Assembly: GCA_008729055.1 (NCBI GenBank)
Contig: SDUX01000001.1
Span: 4,213,543 to 4,277,542 of the forward strand
Direction: 5' to 3'
Length of the DNA stretch: 64,000 nt
DNA from: Pyropia haitanensis
Taxonomy: Eukaryota; Rhodophyta; Bangiophyceae; Bangiales; Bangiaceae
A model generated the notes under the pieces. That model had not been told where the DNA came from and searched no databases. It saw nothing but the letters and a program-made list of their open reading frames with translations. Every line of letters begins with the position of its first letter. Positions within the stretch are counted from its first letter, which is position 1. This document shows, in pieces, positions 44,216 to 54,498 of the stretch. The position numbers and the translations under genes were made by a program.

Positions 44216-45859
44216 GTACAGATAAGGACTCTGCGACAGTACGACAAATCTGCCTGGCAGGTTTTCGTTTTGGGCTCCTAGAGCGCATAAACATGCAGGT
44301 GCAAACGTGTTATCGTGGGAACCGGCGCCGGTGTGACAGACAGAGCGGGAAAGAACAGTTTAGGTTGTGGCCACTTCCAGCACGCAGTCGCGAGATGGAG
44401 GACAAATAGGTCTCCAAGCCAGTTTGTGGCAAGAAAACTCACTCCACGTGAACCCGAAAAACGCAATAGTTTTCAAAAAGAACTGCTGTCCGCGCGGGCC
44501 CGGAGCCGCCCAATTCAAGCCCCCCCGTCTCCGAAGCCAGGATTAGCACCTGCCCTGGTGACCTAGTCAGGAAAGACAAATAGTTTCTGAAAAGTTCTTT
44601 GTCAGGGCAGGTCCTAATCGCAGTGGTCCCCTAAGAGGGGTGCACGGAGCGATGATGAGGCCGGATTGCCCACTCATGAGCATCGAAATCGTGCCGCGGT
44701 CTGCACACCAGAGCCAAGTTTCGTGTGCTCCACGGATTTCGACGCACCAGAGTGGCGTGATTGTCCAGCCGAGGTTCCGCATGTACACTTTTGGGCGGAC
44801 GTGCAATTTTTTGCCAAAATCTCGCCTGATCGTCACCATTATTGTCACTGTGGCGGCCTGCCTACAGCGCTACAATTGCTGGCGCCAGGTGGCGCGTTCA
44901 ATATGGTTCCCAGCGCGAGTTGCCTCGATTTTGTGCCAGTACTTCATTGCTGTAGCAAACGCTGCAATCTGCAATATTTCTCTGCGGGTCTTTGAGCACC
45001 TTTTTGTCAACGGCATGTTCTCGCGGGTCTGGTAACTTGTACGGTTTTTTTGCATTGGTCTTTTTTCTGACGTGTTCGTACGTATTTTGAGCGCGTCTGA
45101 GGCACGTGGTCCTGATCTTTCAAGCTTTGGCTGTTGTCGGTCGCTCTTTTGCGTGCACAACTCTTTGGAAAATGGCTGTATATGCGGCTTGATGCAAACC
45201 CCTAGTTTGAGTTCGAATATTCGGAGCAAGTGGCTCAGAATCGAGATTGGATTTCACTCGAGCCATGAGTGAGTTTTCTGGATTTCGGTTTGGAATTCCG
45301 ACTAGGACTTTCGGCACCCCACTTGCAGACTATTGCAATGGCTCGTATCTTTAATAATTTTGCGCGGGAGCCTGACGGATTTCTACGCTGTGCTTGTTTT
45401 GTTAGTGAAGCCTTTACATTTTGTTGTCTGACTGTTCATTTTTGAGTTTTTTGCGAGGGGTGCCCACGTGGGTGCGCCCACGCAAGGGTTCATTTTGCGC
45501 GCGACAGCAAAGTTGGGAGAGCCCACCTTGGCTGCCAAGCAAAACACCATCCGGCTCCGACACATCTTTTTCGTGCCTTGGTCAGTCTGCCACTCGCCAC
45601 ACGCCAGTCACGTATTGTTGTTCGACGTGTTGCCTCCGATGTTTCATGTTGGGACCACGAGCGTGTGTGTGTCGCCCCCACGAGCTGTTTGTTGGCCCAG
45701 GCGTACTGCTAGAATTCCGGGGATTGGTAAGTGACGTTGTTTACAATTGGACCGAGTCATTCAACCCCATGAGGACTGCCATGCCGATGTAACTAAAGTT
45801 GGACCGTAAAGAGACGCTCTTGCACGCATGAGTTACTTGATGTTCTTATTGTAGTTCTT

Positions 45860-46335
45860 CTAGCGTCACTGGCCGTTCTGCGGCCCTGGTCCGCCCCGCG
45901 TCGCCACCGCCAGAGGACAGAGGGCTACCAGAAGGAACGGGCCAGAGAGTCCCACACACACTTGCCCACCTCAACAGCCAGAGGTAAGGGAAAAGGCTAA
46001 AGCCCAAGGGGAAGGAGAACCCAAAGCAACGTTGTTTTACAAAGAGGATTTCGCGTGGCCCGCGGGCCAATCCCCTAAGAGCTCTCCACACCACACCCCG
46101 AAGGCCCACCAGGGCGCCCCCTCTCAGGGGCGTCTCCAGCGGGCCAAGTGCCAGCGTGCACCTGCCCCGCCGGGGCACCCCACTCCACGCTAAAATCCCT
46201 CCACTCAGATGCAAGCGAAAAACCCTCACACAGATGCAATCCGCCCAAAAACCCAATGGGAAAAAAGGGCGAACAGCACGAAATCACACAGTGAAAATCG
46301 ATAAGAACAAATGCAAGAGAAACCGTAAGTAGTGC
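45860..46335 (-). repeat. Dispersed ~470-bp repeat, copy 2 (inverted), at the array break
   Basis: Inverted copy of 24894-25363. It begins exactly where unit 3 stops matching units 1 and 2 (after GATGTTCTTATTGTAGTTC), so it marks the break that truncated the array. Its own frames on the minus strand match those of copy 1 but look non-coding. Confidence 0.8.
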
Positions 46336-46811
46336 GCAAGTCACTGCAGGCACCAGCTCCACGCCCCTTTACCAGTGGACATTGAGGGAGCGCGAACCCC
46401 GCGCCGCGGGGCCGACGAGAACGCCCACGTTTACAGCAGAGAGAGAAACTTGGGAACCACCAATCAATGCATCACCGCTCTTCTAAGCTCCACCCGAGCA
46501 AGACCTGTACAGGGGTTGCAAACGCATACACGCGCCCTTAATAGGCCAGAGCGCGACAATGGAAGAGAGAAAGTATGTTACAAAATGAGTTCCCGTCATC
46601 TCAGAGAGCGTGGCTTCAATATGCACAAGGTAGAGACATCATAGTATGTCTCGTTTGTTTGTGTTGAGCGGTTATGTCTGCGCCCAGCGGGTGGACTTAT
46701 TGACATTTCTTCTCTCTCTCTGTCTAATTGTGAGGGGTGGCGGATTGGGAGCCGCCGACCGGCCAGCTGTCCCCACCCGCCGCGGGCGGGAGGATCTCCC
46801 GCTCCCGCCGG
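46336..46811. other. Spacer before the hAT element
   Basis: No recognisable gene. It ends in a GC-rich stretch (46735-46811) that together with 50077 onwards forms the original insertion site of the hAT element. Confidence 0.5.
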
Positions 46812-46834
46812 GGGGGAGTAAGGTTGGCATTTAC

Positions 46835-46905
46835 CGACATTTTTAAGTCAGGCTTACCGTTTAAGGATCGTTTACCGATTCTTACCGATCGGTATACCGA
46901 TATCG
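46835..46905. repeat. hAT left subterminal TTACCGA repeats
   Basis: Several copies of TTACCG(A/T) lie within 90 bases of the left end, ending in CTTACCGATCGGTATACCGA, which contains a palindrome. The matching cluster at the right end reads CTTACCGATAACGATCGGTATACC plus further TTTACCGA copies. Likely transposase-binding sites. Confidence 0.7.
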
Positions 46906-47039
46906 ACACGAATAATTCCGGTAAAGGACTTAGCCCGTTCATTCGCCCAACCCTCACTGCGGAGCACGAGGACCGCCTAAGCGCTCCACTCCGCTGGCAC
47001 GTACGACATGCGCAAACAGGAAGCACGGCAACGCACTTA

Positions 47040-49478
47040 TTACTCCATCAGTGACCGCATATCTATGACCCACTTGCCGTCTGCCCTCCCTCCAAACAAG
47101 GAACGCAGCGACAGCTTAGCAGCTCGGAAGTTCAAGAGCCGTCGCAGTACCTCTTGAGGGTACCCCGCCGCGTCATGCGCGGTCAGAGGGCAAGCCAGCT
47201 CAGGGACCGCTGGCACCCTAAAGTCAAACAGCAGCGGCGCAGCGGCCGAGCCACTGGGGCGCCCAGCAGCGTCGCCATTGTCTTCCACCAAATCCTGCAG
47301 CACGGCCGCCCAGTCCTGGATGGTTGCCCGGCCGCCTGAAGCACCGGCCTCATCCGAGCTGTCATCCTCTGGGTCCCCACCGCCGCTCGCTGACGCAAGC
47401 ACTGGTGGAGCATTGCCGGCAGGGCCGCCACCGGGCCGGCCGTTCTCTCGTGACCACTCAGTAGGGTCCAGCACACGGTTGATGGAAGGTCGAGCGCCGC
47501 CCGCTCCGTTGGCCGCGGCTCTCTCGCAACCGAGCTTGACAGCAGTGATCATATCCAGGGTTGACAGCATCATACGGTTTCGAGCTTTGGTCTGCTGCGC
47601 AGCGTGCTCCTTAAATAGGCGCTCGACGGACGCTGTCTGCGGCTTGCACCCTAGCAAAACGAGAGCGAGCATTGAGAGTTCGGGGCATGTTCCGCCTAGC
47701 TCCAAAAACCGCCAAAACTTGTACCACGTCCAGCCAGCCGAGCCGTAAGTCTGGCCATCTTGCACTGACGGGGTGCAGAACTTGGTAGTCACATCGCCCG
47801 TGAGAAAGTCAAATGTTTGCTGCACGAGTGCATCGGCGCGGGATGACTCGCCTGGGAACCACTTGACGAAGTAACCGACTGATGCGTTGGCAAGACGCGG
47901 CGCCGAGACGAGGGCCAACGGTGCTGTGCTCCCTTCCTGTCGCATCAGCTTCCTTGCGGCTTCCATGTACTGCGGGTGCAGGCAAAATGCGAGCATGAAC
48001 AGCGGGTGTTCCTCCTGTGCCGACCTGCGTTCGAGATTAGAACACAAACTCGATTTGCCCAGTCTCGCGCCCGCGCCAGCCAGGTGCTGGAAAATGCTGC
48101 CGAAGACGCCCAGCGCATCAGCCAACGTGGTGTCGTTCCGCTCAAGAACAAAGCACGCAAAAGCCAACGGTCTCACGACCCACTCAGCAGACTGAAGCGC
48201 CTCCCAGAAGTCTGGTGTCCTCAACGGCTGTAATGCGGTGCGGGCAGCCTTGCCAACCTCCGCAACCAGGCTGGACAATGCGCTTCGCACGCGAAGCAGG
48301 CTGGCGAAGCACATCTGCATCGAACTCAATCGGGTCTCGCGAACGGTCAATACTGCCAGTGAAACACCGTAGATCCGCTGCATTGCATCCCGAGCACGCG
48401 GCATCAGCTTTGCCGAGGATCTTGAAAGCAAGTTGGCGGCAGCCACAGCACGCTCCATCGTCGGCCGCAATGTAGAATCTTGTAGAACGTGCCTCATGAG
48501 GAGGTTGACTTGATGATCAAGGCACCGCAAAAATATTAGTGCAGGGTACCGAAGCGCCAATATACGGCAAGCCCGGCCGCACTGACCGGCATCGTCCGTG
48601 CAGACGCAGCCGACGCGGATCTCGCCTTCACCCGCTAGCCGGTCAATGAAATCAGCTATTGCCGCTGCTGTGGAGATGCCATCGTGCTGGTGTCCCTCGT
48701 CCTCCGAATTCAACACTTGTCGCTCTCCAGCAATGCCAACCACAGCAACCAGTACATTGGTGTTGTTGAAACGCTTGCAACCATCCAGCATGAGCGTCGC
48801 GCGTGCAGATCCTTGCAAGAGCCGCACTACGGCGGCTTTGGACTGCGTGGACGCTTCTGACGCAGCCGCGCGCAAAATCCGTCCCGCCAACTGCCGACGA
48901 TTGGGAAGATGCGCAACAGCCGTCGGTCGAAGCAGCCTCACCTGGTTTTCAAAGCTGCTACGCTCCACTGCCGAAAAGGATAGCCGCAGGTCCGCTACCA
49001 GCACTAGTACGCGCTTCTCAAGCTCAGCTCGCTCTGATCCCGTCAATTCTTGACTGAAGAAGGACTCGAGCCTCAACTCAGAACGCCGCTTCTTGCGGCC
49101 CTGGCCGGAGCCAGCCGCCAAGTCCTCCATGTAGGCGCGGACACCGTCAAACTGGTACTTGGTGATGCCCAGACGAGTCAATAAATCCACCTCCTCCTCA
49201 CGTGGCGTCTCCACCGCAGATGAAGCGCGTCCGAGCGAGTGGTGTACGCCTGACGGACCGCCATTGCGCAACCCGTCACCCGCTCCGTCGGTTGGGGAAG
49301 ATTGCTTGACAAAAGCGCACTTGTTTAAGTGGGGAGTCATTCTATCTCTACGCCCAGGCAGCGGCTCCGCTGGAGGGACGACGGCGATGTTGGCGATGGC
49401 AGCACGATCGCCGTTGCATGCGGACGCGTCCTCCAGATACTTCTTGTGAGCCGCCTCGCACGCGCGACAGTATGCCAT
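47040..49478 (-). CDS. hAT transposase, intact (812 residues)
   Basis: Cut-and-paste transposase (RNase-H fold) of the hAT superfamily. From ATG 49478: a BED-like zinc-binding start (YCRACEAAHKKYLED..MTPHLNKC); catalytic Asp 1 at about residue 232 (ATLMLDGCKRFNNTNVLVAVV); Asp 2 at about 295 (VGCVCTDDAGQCGRACRIL) followed by CLDHQVNLLMRHVL; and near the C terminus the dimerisation block LSMLALVLLGCKPQTASVER with the Glu, then LFKEHAAQQTKARNRM. No stop or frameshift interrupts it. Upstream, FRRSDERHKKADGTPSNYW is in the same frame before the ATG, which suggests a further 5' exon completing the zinc finger. Confidence 0.92.
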   Translation of the reverse strand: MAYCRACEAAHKKYLEDASACNGDRAAIANIAVVPPAEPLPGRRDRMTPHLNKCAFVKQSSPTDGAGDGLRNGGPSGVHHSLGRASSAVETPREEEVDLLTRLGITKYQFDGVRAYMEDLAAGSGQGRKKRRSELRLESFFSQELTGSERAELEKRVLVLVADLRLSFSAVERSSFENQVRLLRPTAVAHLPNRRQLAGRILRAAASEASTQSKAAVVRLLQGSARATLMLDGCKRFNNTNVLVAVVGIAGERQVLNSEDEGHQHDGISTAAAIADFIDRLAGEGEIRVGCVCTDDAGQCGRACRILALRYPALIFLRCLDHQVNLLMRHVLQDSTLRPTMERAVAAANLLSRSSAKLMPRARDAMQRIYGVSLAVLTVRETRLSSMQMCFASLLRVRSALSSLVAEVGKAARTALQPLRTPDFWEALQSAEWVVRPLAFACFVLERNDTTLADALGVFGSIFQHLAGAGARLGKSSLCSNLERRSAQEEHPLFMLAFCLHPQYMEAARKLMRQEGSTAPLALVSAPRLANASVGYFVKWFPGESSRADALVQQTFDFLTGDVTTKFCTPSVQDGQTYGSAGWTWYKFWRFLELGGTCPELSMLALVLLGCKPQTASVERLFKEHAAQQTKARNRMMLSTLDMITAVKLGCERAAANGAGGARPSINRVLDPTEWSRENGRPGGGPAGNAPPVLASASGGGDPEDDSSDEAGASGGRATIQDWAAVLQDLVEDNGDAAGRPSGSAAAPLLFDFRVPAVPELACPLTAHDAAGYPQEVLRRLLNFRAAKLSLRSLFGGRADGKWVIDMRSLME

Positions 49479-50076
49479 CCAGTAGTTGGAAGGCGTGCCG
49501 TCAGCCTTCTTGTGGCGCTCATCGGACCGGCGGAACGCCCCTCAGTCCGGGACGATAGGGGCGGGCATGGTGCAGCGAGTGAAGGGTGGTGAGTGGGCAA
49601 CCTTGAAGCCCAAGAGGGAGATAAGCCAGAGTGGGGTTGATGGGTAGAGGGGGGAGAGGGGTGTGGAGATCTGAGCAGGAGGTGTTGTCGTCACAGCACA
49701 CGACGCAGTGTGCTGGCCAGGCGGGCTCTGAATGGGACCACGGTGCTGTGTCGCGCTGTTTGCTCTGGCTGCTGCGGTGCGCGGAGGGCCCCAACGTATC
49801 GTGCTTGTCAGCTGCTGCAGGAGTGGTTTGTCTACGCTGGGCGGCGACGTACCACTCAGTCGGAATGCTCTTGGCGGGTCTGGGGCACAGCTTATCTGAC
49901 GAAAGGACATTGGTACTTAATTTCATGCAGTCAGTTTTCTCGTGAACAAATCTAACATATTTATCAACCTTACCGAAGAGAAGTCGAGGGTGTCTTACCG
50001 ATAACGATCGGTATACCAAACTTTACCGATGTCGTTTACCGAACGAGATTACCGAACTTGCCAACCTTAGGGGGAG

Positions 50077-51557
50077 GGGATATTAGCTGGGGGCGCGGAG
50101 GGGAGCACGCCGGCCGCCGACGGCCGGCACATTCGTTTGCCCTCGCGCCAGCGCTCTCGGCGCTGCGTGAGCCGCTCCCTCCCACCTTCCCGGCTTGGCG
50201 CCCGCGTGACACTCACCGTGGGCGAGTGCTTCTTCTTGCCTGCCTCCTCTATGGGGCACGCTGTTTGCCCTTTCTTATTGCGGGCGCGAGCGCATTCTCG
50301 CACCCGAGGTTTGGCCGGCGTGCTGTGACGATCGTTGGACACACACGCACCCGGCCGAGCCAATATATAAACGTGTATCTATTGGCACACCCGCGTATGG
50401 AGGCAGGAGTAACGCGTTGCTAGCCATTGCTACAGGTCGTCAAAGTCGACATACCTCGTCGGGGGGGGGGGCTCCGTCTCGATTGAGGTCTCGCCAGCCG
50501 GCATGCTGCCCGCCTTCCTTGTGTAGGTGGTGCCAAATTTTGATGGATGGGTAGCGGGAAGCAACCGCAGCGTCTGTGTGCTCAGGAGTGGTCAGCAGAA
50601 GGTGTAGTGCGGGTGCTACGAGCTCGGACAGAACTATCACGGCGCTGAGGGGATGACAAGAGAGGAGGCCTGTACTTTCGCGTGGCAGCCCACAAGAGAC
50701 GCGTGCCGTTCGATTCCCTTCCACGTGGCCGAGGCGTATGTCCGCCCTTAACTTGGGGTGAACTTGGGGTGTGCTCCCCCGCGGGGAGCGGCCGCCGCGC
50801 GCCCCCCGCCGCCGCCGTGGCTGCTGCGCGTGGCCGCCGCCGGGGTGGCTGCCTCCGTGCAGGCGCGACCGACAGTGTCTGCTCTGGCTGCGCCGTCGTC
50901 CGCCGGCCCCACGTCCGCCGCGGCCAGGATGGCCGCGGCGTGGGTGGCGGTCGTTGGCCGCCGCGGGGTAGGCGGTGACCGCGGCTGGGTTGCGCCTGCC
51001 AGGCAGGGCTGACCGCCAGGCTGCTCACGACCTGTCGGGCCTGCAAGGCGGGCGGCCTTGCCCCCCCGGCAGTCCGCAAGTCCAATTGTTGATAAACATA
51101 ATATAGTGATCTCCTGAACAATCCAGTTCCGATACAAAATGCCAATTCGCTGAGTGGGCGAAACTACCCGCAGTGGTCAGATTGCACGCCAGACGGATAC
51201 GTGCAGCGCTCGAGCGGCCCGTGCGTGCATGGCTCGAGCGAGGCTCCATCCTCGCGTTGTCTGCCCGCGGACCGCACACGCCTGCCGGCCAACCGCGCAC
51301 GCCTGCCGGCCAGGCGCGCACGCCTGCCGGCCAGGCGCGCACGCCTGCCGGCCAGGCGCGCACGCCTGCCCGCCGACTGCGCACGTCTGCCCGCCGACCG
51401 CGCACGTCTGCCCGCCGACCGCGCACGTCTGCCCACCGACCGCGCACGTCTGCCCCCGACCGCGCACGTCTGCCGCCGCCCGCTTTCGCCTGGCGCTCCT
51501 ATCCCACCTCCTGCAGCACATCTCCTCCCCATCTGCCCACTCCTCCATCCAAGCTTT
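50077..51557. other. Intergenic region between hAT element and F-box gene
   Basis: No recognisable gene. A TATA-like CAATATATAAACG lies at about 50361-50373 without an evident gene after it. The G run at 50461-50470 and an Ala/Arg-type GC-rich stretch at 50770-51000 are open in several frames without a domain signature. The last 280 bases contain the 21-bp repeat described separately and should hold the promoter of the F-box gene. Confidence 0.45.
51284..51475. repeat. 21-bp minisatellite upstream of the F-box gene
   Basis: About nine copies of a 21-bp unit (GCGCACGCCTGCCGGCCAG type), which change along the array to GCGCACGTCTGCCCGCCGACC. The unit is a multiple of three, so the frame stays open into the gene, giving an RLPARRA heptad. 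I read it as non-coding because the translation is simple and the F-box starts right after the ATG at 51558. Confidence 0.75.
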
Positions 51558-53225
51558 ATGGCTGCCCGCCAGTCTGCTGCCGCCGTAGGCAGCGGGCCCG
51601 GGCTGGGTGATCTTCCTGACGACATCTTGGCCATCATCGCCCGCAAACTGTTTGCCACCCGCGTCCATGGGGGCTTCTTTGGCGCCTGCCGCCGCTTTTG
51701 CACCGTTGGCCACGGCGCCATCCGGGTGGTGACGCTGCGGAGCCGCACGGAGAGGGACGAGGACCGTGCGTTAGAGGACCAGCAGCATTCGAACATCCCC
51801 GACTCGATCTTGGCCCGCGACTGGTCGCTGACCGCGTCGGGGTTGGTGGTGCAGCGCCAGCTCCGGTCGGTGTTCGGCTTTCTTGGCCGCGCGCACGGCC
51901 TGCGGGAAGTGATCCTCCACCCTTACCATGAGGGTGGGGATGGGGATGTGTTCAGCTCTGAGTGCGATCATCCACCACCGGTGTATGCGGGTGCCCCGTC
52001 GGTCGATGCTCTCTTCTACGCACTGCTTCTCCCCGAGCTCCGGCGTCTACCACTCACAGCCTTGACCGCGTCGGGGGTTTCTGTCAGCGCGCTGCGGGAC
52101 CCCCCTCTCAGCGCGGCACCGCTGCGGCGGCTGGAGTTGCGCAAGGTCGAGGCCACCATGGGCGTCGGGCCGCTGCTGGCCTGCCACGGCCACTCCCTGA
52201 CCGCCCTGCACCTGGAGGATTACAAACAACACTTGGATTACGGCTTGTCCGAAGTTGACATTGGGGGCTGGATAGACGCGTCGGGGGGGATGCCTCTCCT
52301 CCAGGAGCTGGAGGTTGACCTCTCCCGTTTTGATGCGGTGGCGGCAGCGGCGGTGGCGCGGGCGTGCCCGGCGTTAGCGGTGCTGCGCGTGGAGGCTATG
52401 GTGCGCACCGGGGTCGGCGTCGCGCTCGGGCTTCCCGCCGCCCTGCCCCGCCTCACGCACCTGCGGTGGCACGTGGGGTATGCGGAGGAGGAGGAAAAGG
52501 AGGTCATCGCCACGGAGCTGTCGCGCCTGCTGCTTGGGCGCGCCCTCACCCGTCTCGAGTTCGCGAATCAGTGCTGGGCGCGCCTCCCCAGTGTCGTGGT
52601 CCTCCGCACGCTCCGCGCATGTGCGGCACTCCCAGAGACGCTGGATGTCATGGACATGAAGGATGACCTGGACGACTCTCTACTGGCGCAGCTGGTCACT
52701 GCCACGGACAACCTGTCCTTGGTAGCGTTGCAGACCCCTCTCGCGCCGACGGTAACGATAGCGGGCCTTGGGCACTTGCAGCAGCTGCCGGCGCTCTCCC
52801 GCCTCACCGTCACCATCCGCCAGGCCGACGTGCTCGCCTCTGGCATTGACCAGTGGCTGCTGCACCGCCTGACGCACCTGTCCTTCCACCGGTATGCGGG
52901 AGGGCGGGGGATGGAACTGGGGCTGCTGCGGGGATTGGCCGCCTCGGGCTGCCAAGCCAACCTCGTGCGGCTGCGGATGACCGGTGAGGAGTTGACGGAA
53001 GCGGAGGCGGATCCGCCGCTGGCCGCTCTCGTCCGACTGCGCTTCTTTGAGTACAACGTTGGGTGCACGAATGGGCCGGGCGACCGCTTAAGCGACGCTG
53101 CCATCAACGATGCCGTGGCTCGCATGCGCTCGTGGCTCCACCGGCGGCTGCCCGCTCTGAACGCCACCATTGCGGGGATGCCAGCCTCCTGGGTACCCTC
53201 TTTGGGAGTCGAGGGTCCGGGCTGA
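51558..53225 (+). CDS. F-box protein with leucine-rich-repeat-like region
   Basis: Probable substrate receptor of an SCF ubiquitin ligase. Single exon of 555 residues from ATG 51558. Residues about 16-50 read LGDLPDDILAIIARKLFATR..FFGACRRFCTVG, an F-box pattern (LP-D-L-I-L...R--C). The remainder has irregular leucine-rich segments: LPELRRLPLTALTASG, LRRLELRKVEATMG, LTALHLEDYK, MPLLQELEVDLS, LAVLRVEAM, LPRLTHLRWHVGY and RLTHLSFHRYAGG, as in FBXL-type proteins. No signal peptide or membrane segment. Partner and target are unknown. It is GC-rich like other host genes, intact, and located right after a mobile element. Confidence 0.7.
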   Translation: MAARQSAAAVGSGPGLGDLPDDILAIIARKLFATRVHGGFFGACRRFCTVGHGAIRVVTLRSRTERDEDRALEDQQHSNIPDSILARDWSLTASGLVVQRQLRSVFGFLGRAHGLREVILHPYHEGGDGDVFSSECDHPPPVYAGAPSVDALFYALLLPELRRLPLTALTASGVSVSALRDPPLSAAPLRRLELRKVEATMGVGPLLACHGHSLTALHLEDYKQHLDYGLSEVDIGGWIDASGGMPLLQELEVDLSRFDAVAAAAVARACPALAVLRVEAMVRTGVGVALGLPAALPRLTHLRWHVGYAEEEEKEVIATELSRLLLGRALTRLEFANQCWARLPSVVVLRTLRACAALPETLDVMDMKDDLDDSLLAQLVTATDNLSLVALQTPLAPTVTIAGLGHLQQLPALSRLTVTIRQADVLASGIDQWLLHRLTHLSFHRYAGGRGMELGLLRGLAASGCQANLVRLRMTGEELTEAEADPPLAALVRLRFFEYNVGCTNGPGDRLSDAAINDAVARMRSWLHRRLPALNATIAGMPASWVPSLGVEGPG

Positions 53226-54498
53226 CGCCCGGCTCGTGGGCGCCCATCTCTACGGCTGCAACCGTTGCCTACTGCCGCGGGCGCCTTTGGTGGCAGCGGT
53301 GGCGTGGAAGATACCCGGCGCTCGACACTGGGGCCTGGTGCGGTGGCCTCGCTCGCTGTCGGGTGCGGGTGCGGGTGCGCCCCCACGCCCCGTGACCTCC
53401 CCCATCGCTGACAGTAACGACGGCGACGCTGCGGCGGCGGGCTGGGTGGGCGCGACGGTGGCGGCCAACCGGGGCGTCAGCGGCATTGAAGGCATTGTGT
53501 CGTCGGCGATTGGGTGGGCTCGGGCTGAGAGCGGGGGAGGGGGTTGGTGGTGGTGGGGGGGGACGGCCTGGGGGGAGGGAAGACGAGTGGGAGGAGGGAA
53601 GGGAGGGGGGGGGGGGAGCGGCAAACAGCAATGGGGTGGTGGGGTCGGGGGTCATCAGGACGCGCTGGGGAGGCGAGGGGAGAGGGAACGGGCGGATGGC
53701 GAGAATGGGAAGGGAGGCTGGGCGCTGGGGTGGAGGGGCAAGATGGGCAGCGGGGATTGCGCGAACGGGTGCGCCGGGGAGGCAAAGGCGGACCACGGGG
53801 GCGGGCCTTGGCGCGGGCGTCGGAATGCGGGCATGCGCCGCGCTTTGAAAGTGACGTGCCGGGCGGGGCGGCAGCGGGGCAGCCGTGACGCCGACCGTAA
53901 CGGACAACCGCTCTGAGGCGGTAGTAGGAGAGAGGCGGGGGCGGGACAGCATCGCCGCCACCGCCTCCGCCGCCGCCACCGCCTCCGCCGCCGCCGCCGC
54001 CGCCGCCGCCCGCTGCGCCCACTGGTGCCGGCGGCCGCACCGCCCTCCCTCCGCCCCCTCCGCCCAAACCTCAGACGCACGCGGCGGCGACGCGCGCGGC
54101 GGCACCACCGCGGCGTCGGCGTCGCCGCCCCGCCGACCACGGCAATTGTGCACGACCCAGCGCAGCCCAGCGTGCCGCCGCCGCATGCCCAGAAACGCGG
54201 GCGGCGGTCAGACGGCCGGCGGTGGTGGCGGCGGCAGAAAATGAGCGGTGGCTGCCCGTTCGCGGGTGCATCTCCCTCCCCTTCCTCCGACGGCCGCCCG
54301 TCGCCGGCACACCCGCGGCGCCGCGGCCCACGCACGCCGTCAGGCCAGGCCGCCGCCGCCGCCGCCGGAAGCGGCGCGGGCCACACGCCGCCGCCCCGGT
54401 GGCGGGGCCACACGACCCGCCCGCCGCGACCAGTCGCTCCCCACGCCGAGCGTCAACGCCGCCTCCCCCCCCCTCTCTACACCCCCCTTCCCCGCCCT
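53226..54498. other. Intergenic, GC-rich
   Basis: 3' flanks of the F-box gene (+) and of the minus-strand gene ending at 54499. G runs near 53556-53620 and GCC-type trinucleotide tracts at 53955-54015. Several frames are open but none shows a family signature. Confidence 0.45.

Larger units (their letters stand above)
31953..45859. repeat. Head-to-tail array of a 5.5-kb unit, 2.5 copies
   Basis: Unit 1 is 31953-37453 (5501 bp), unit 2 37454-42955 (5502 bp), unit 3 42956 to about 45859 (2.9 kb, truncated). Each begins GGCGCTCTCCGGTGTCA and full units end CACACTTCCTATT. Copies differ by only a few bases, for example CGTCAGGGCC in unit 1 versus CGTCGGGGCC in units 2 and 3 (near 32355/37856), one extra G at 42681-42687, and GAGCTGTGTG versus GAGCTGTTTG near 45686. 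Each full unit has an AT-richer half with transposon-derived sequence and a GC-rich half with an Ala/Gln-rich coding region. The left edge abuts a dead DDE_3 transposase and the right edge a dispersed repeat. Confidence 0.95.
46819..50069. mobile_element. Complete hAT transposon, 3251 bp
   Basis: Terminal inverted repeats TAAGGTTGGCA (46819-46829) and TGCCAACCTTA (50059-50069) are perfect over 11 bp. Each is flanked on the outside by GGGGGAG (46812-46818 and 50070-50076), a 7-bp direct repeat where hAT elements usually make 8 bp. Both ends carry clusters of a TTACCGA motif and an ACCGATCGGTATACC-type palindrome (46835-46905 and 49970-50055), as expected for transposase-binding subterminal repeats. 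Inside is one intact transposase gene. All features of an autonomous element are present. Confidence 0.9.

Noticed and set aside
51284..51475. CRISPR array
   Set aside because: The 21-bp units are contiguous with no unique spacers, and the genome is eukaryotic.
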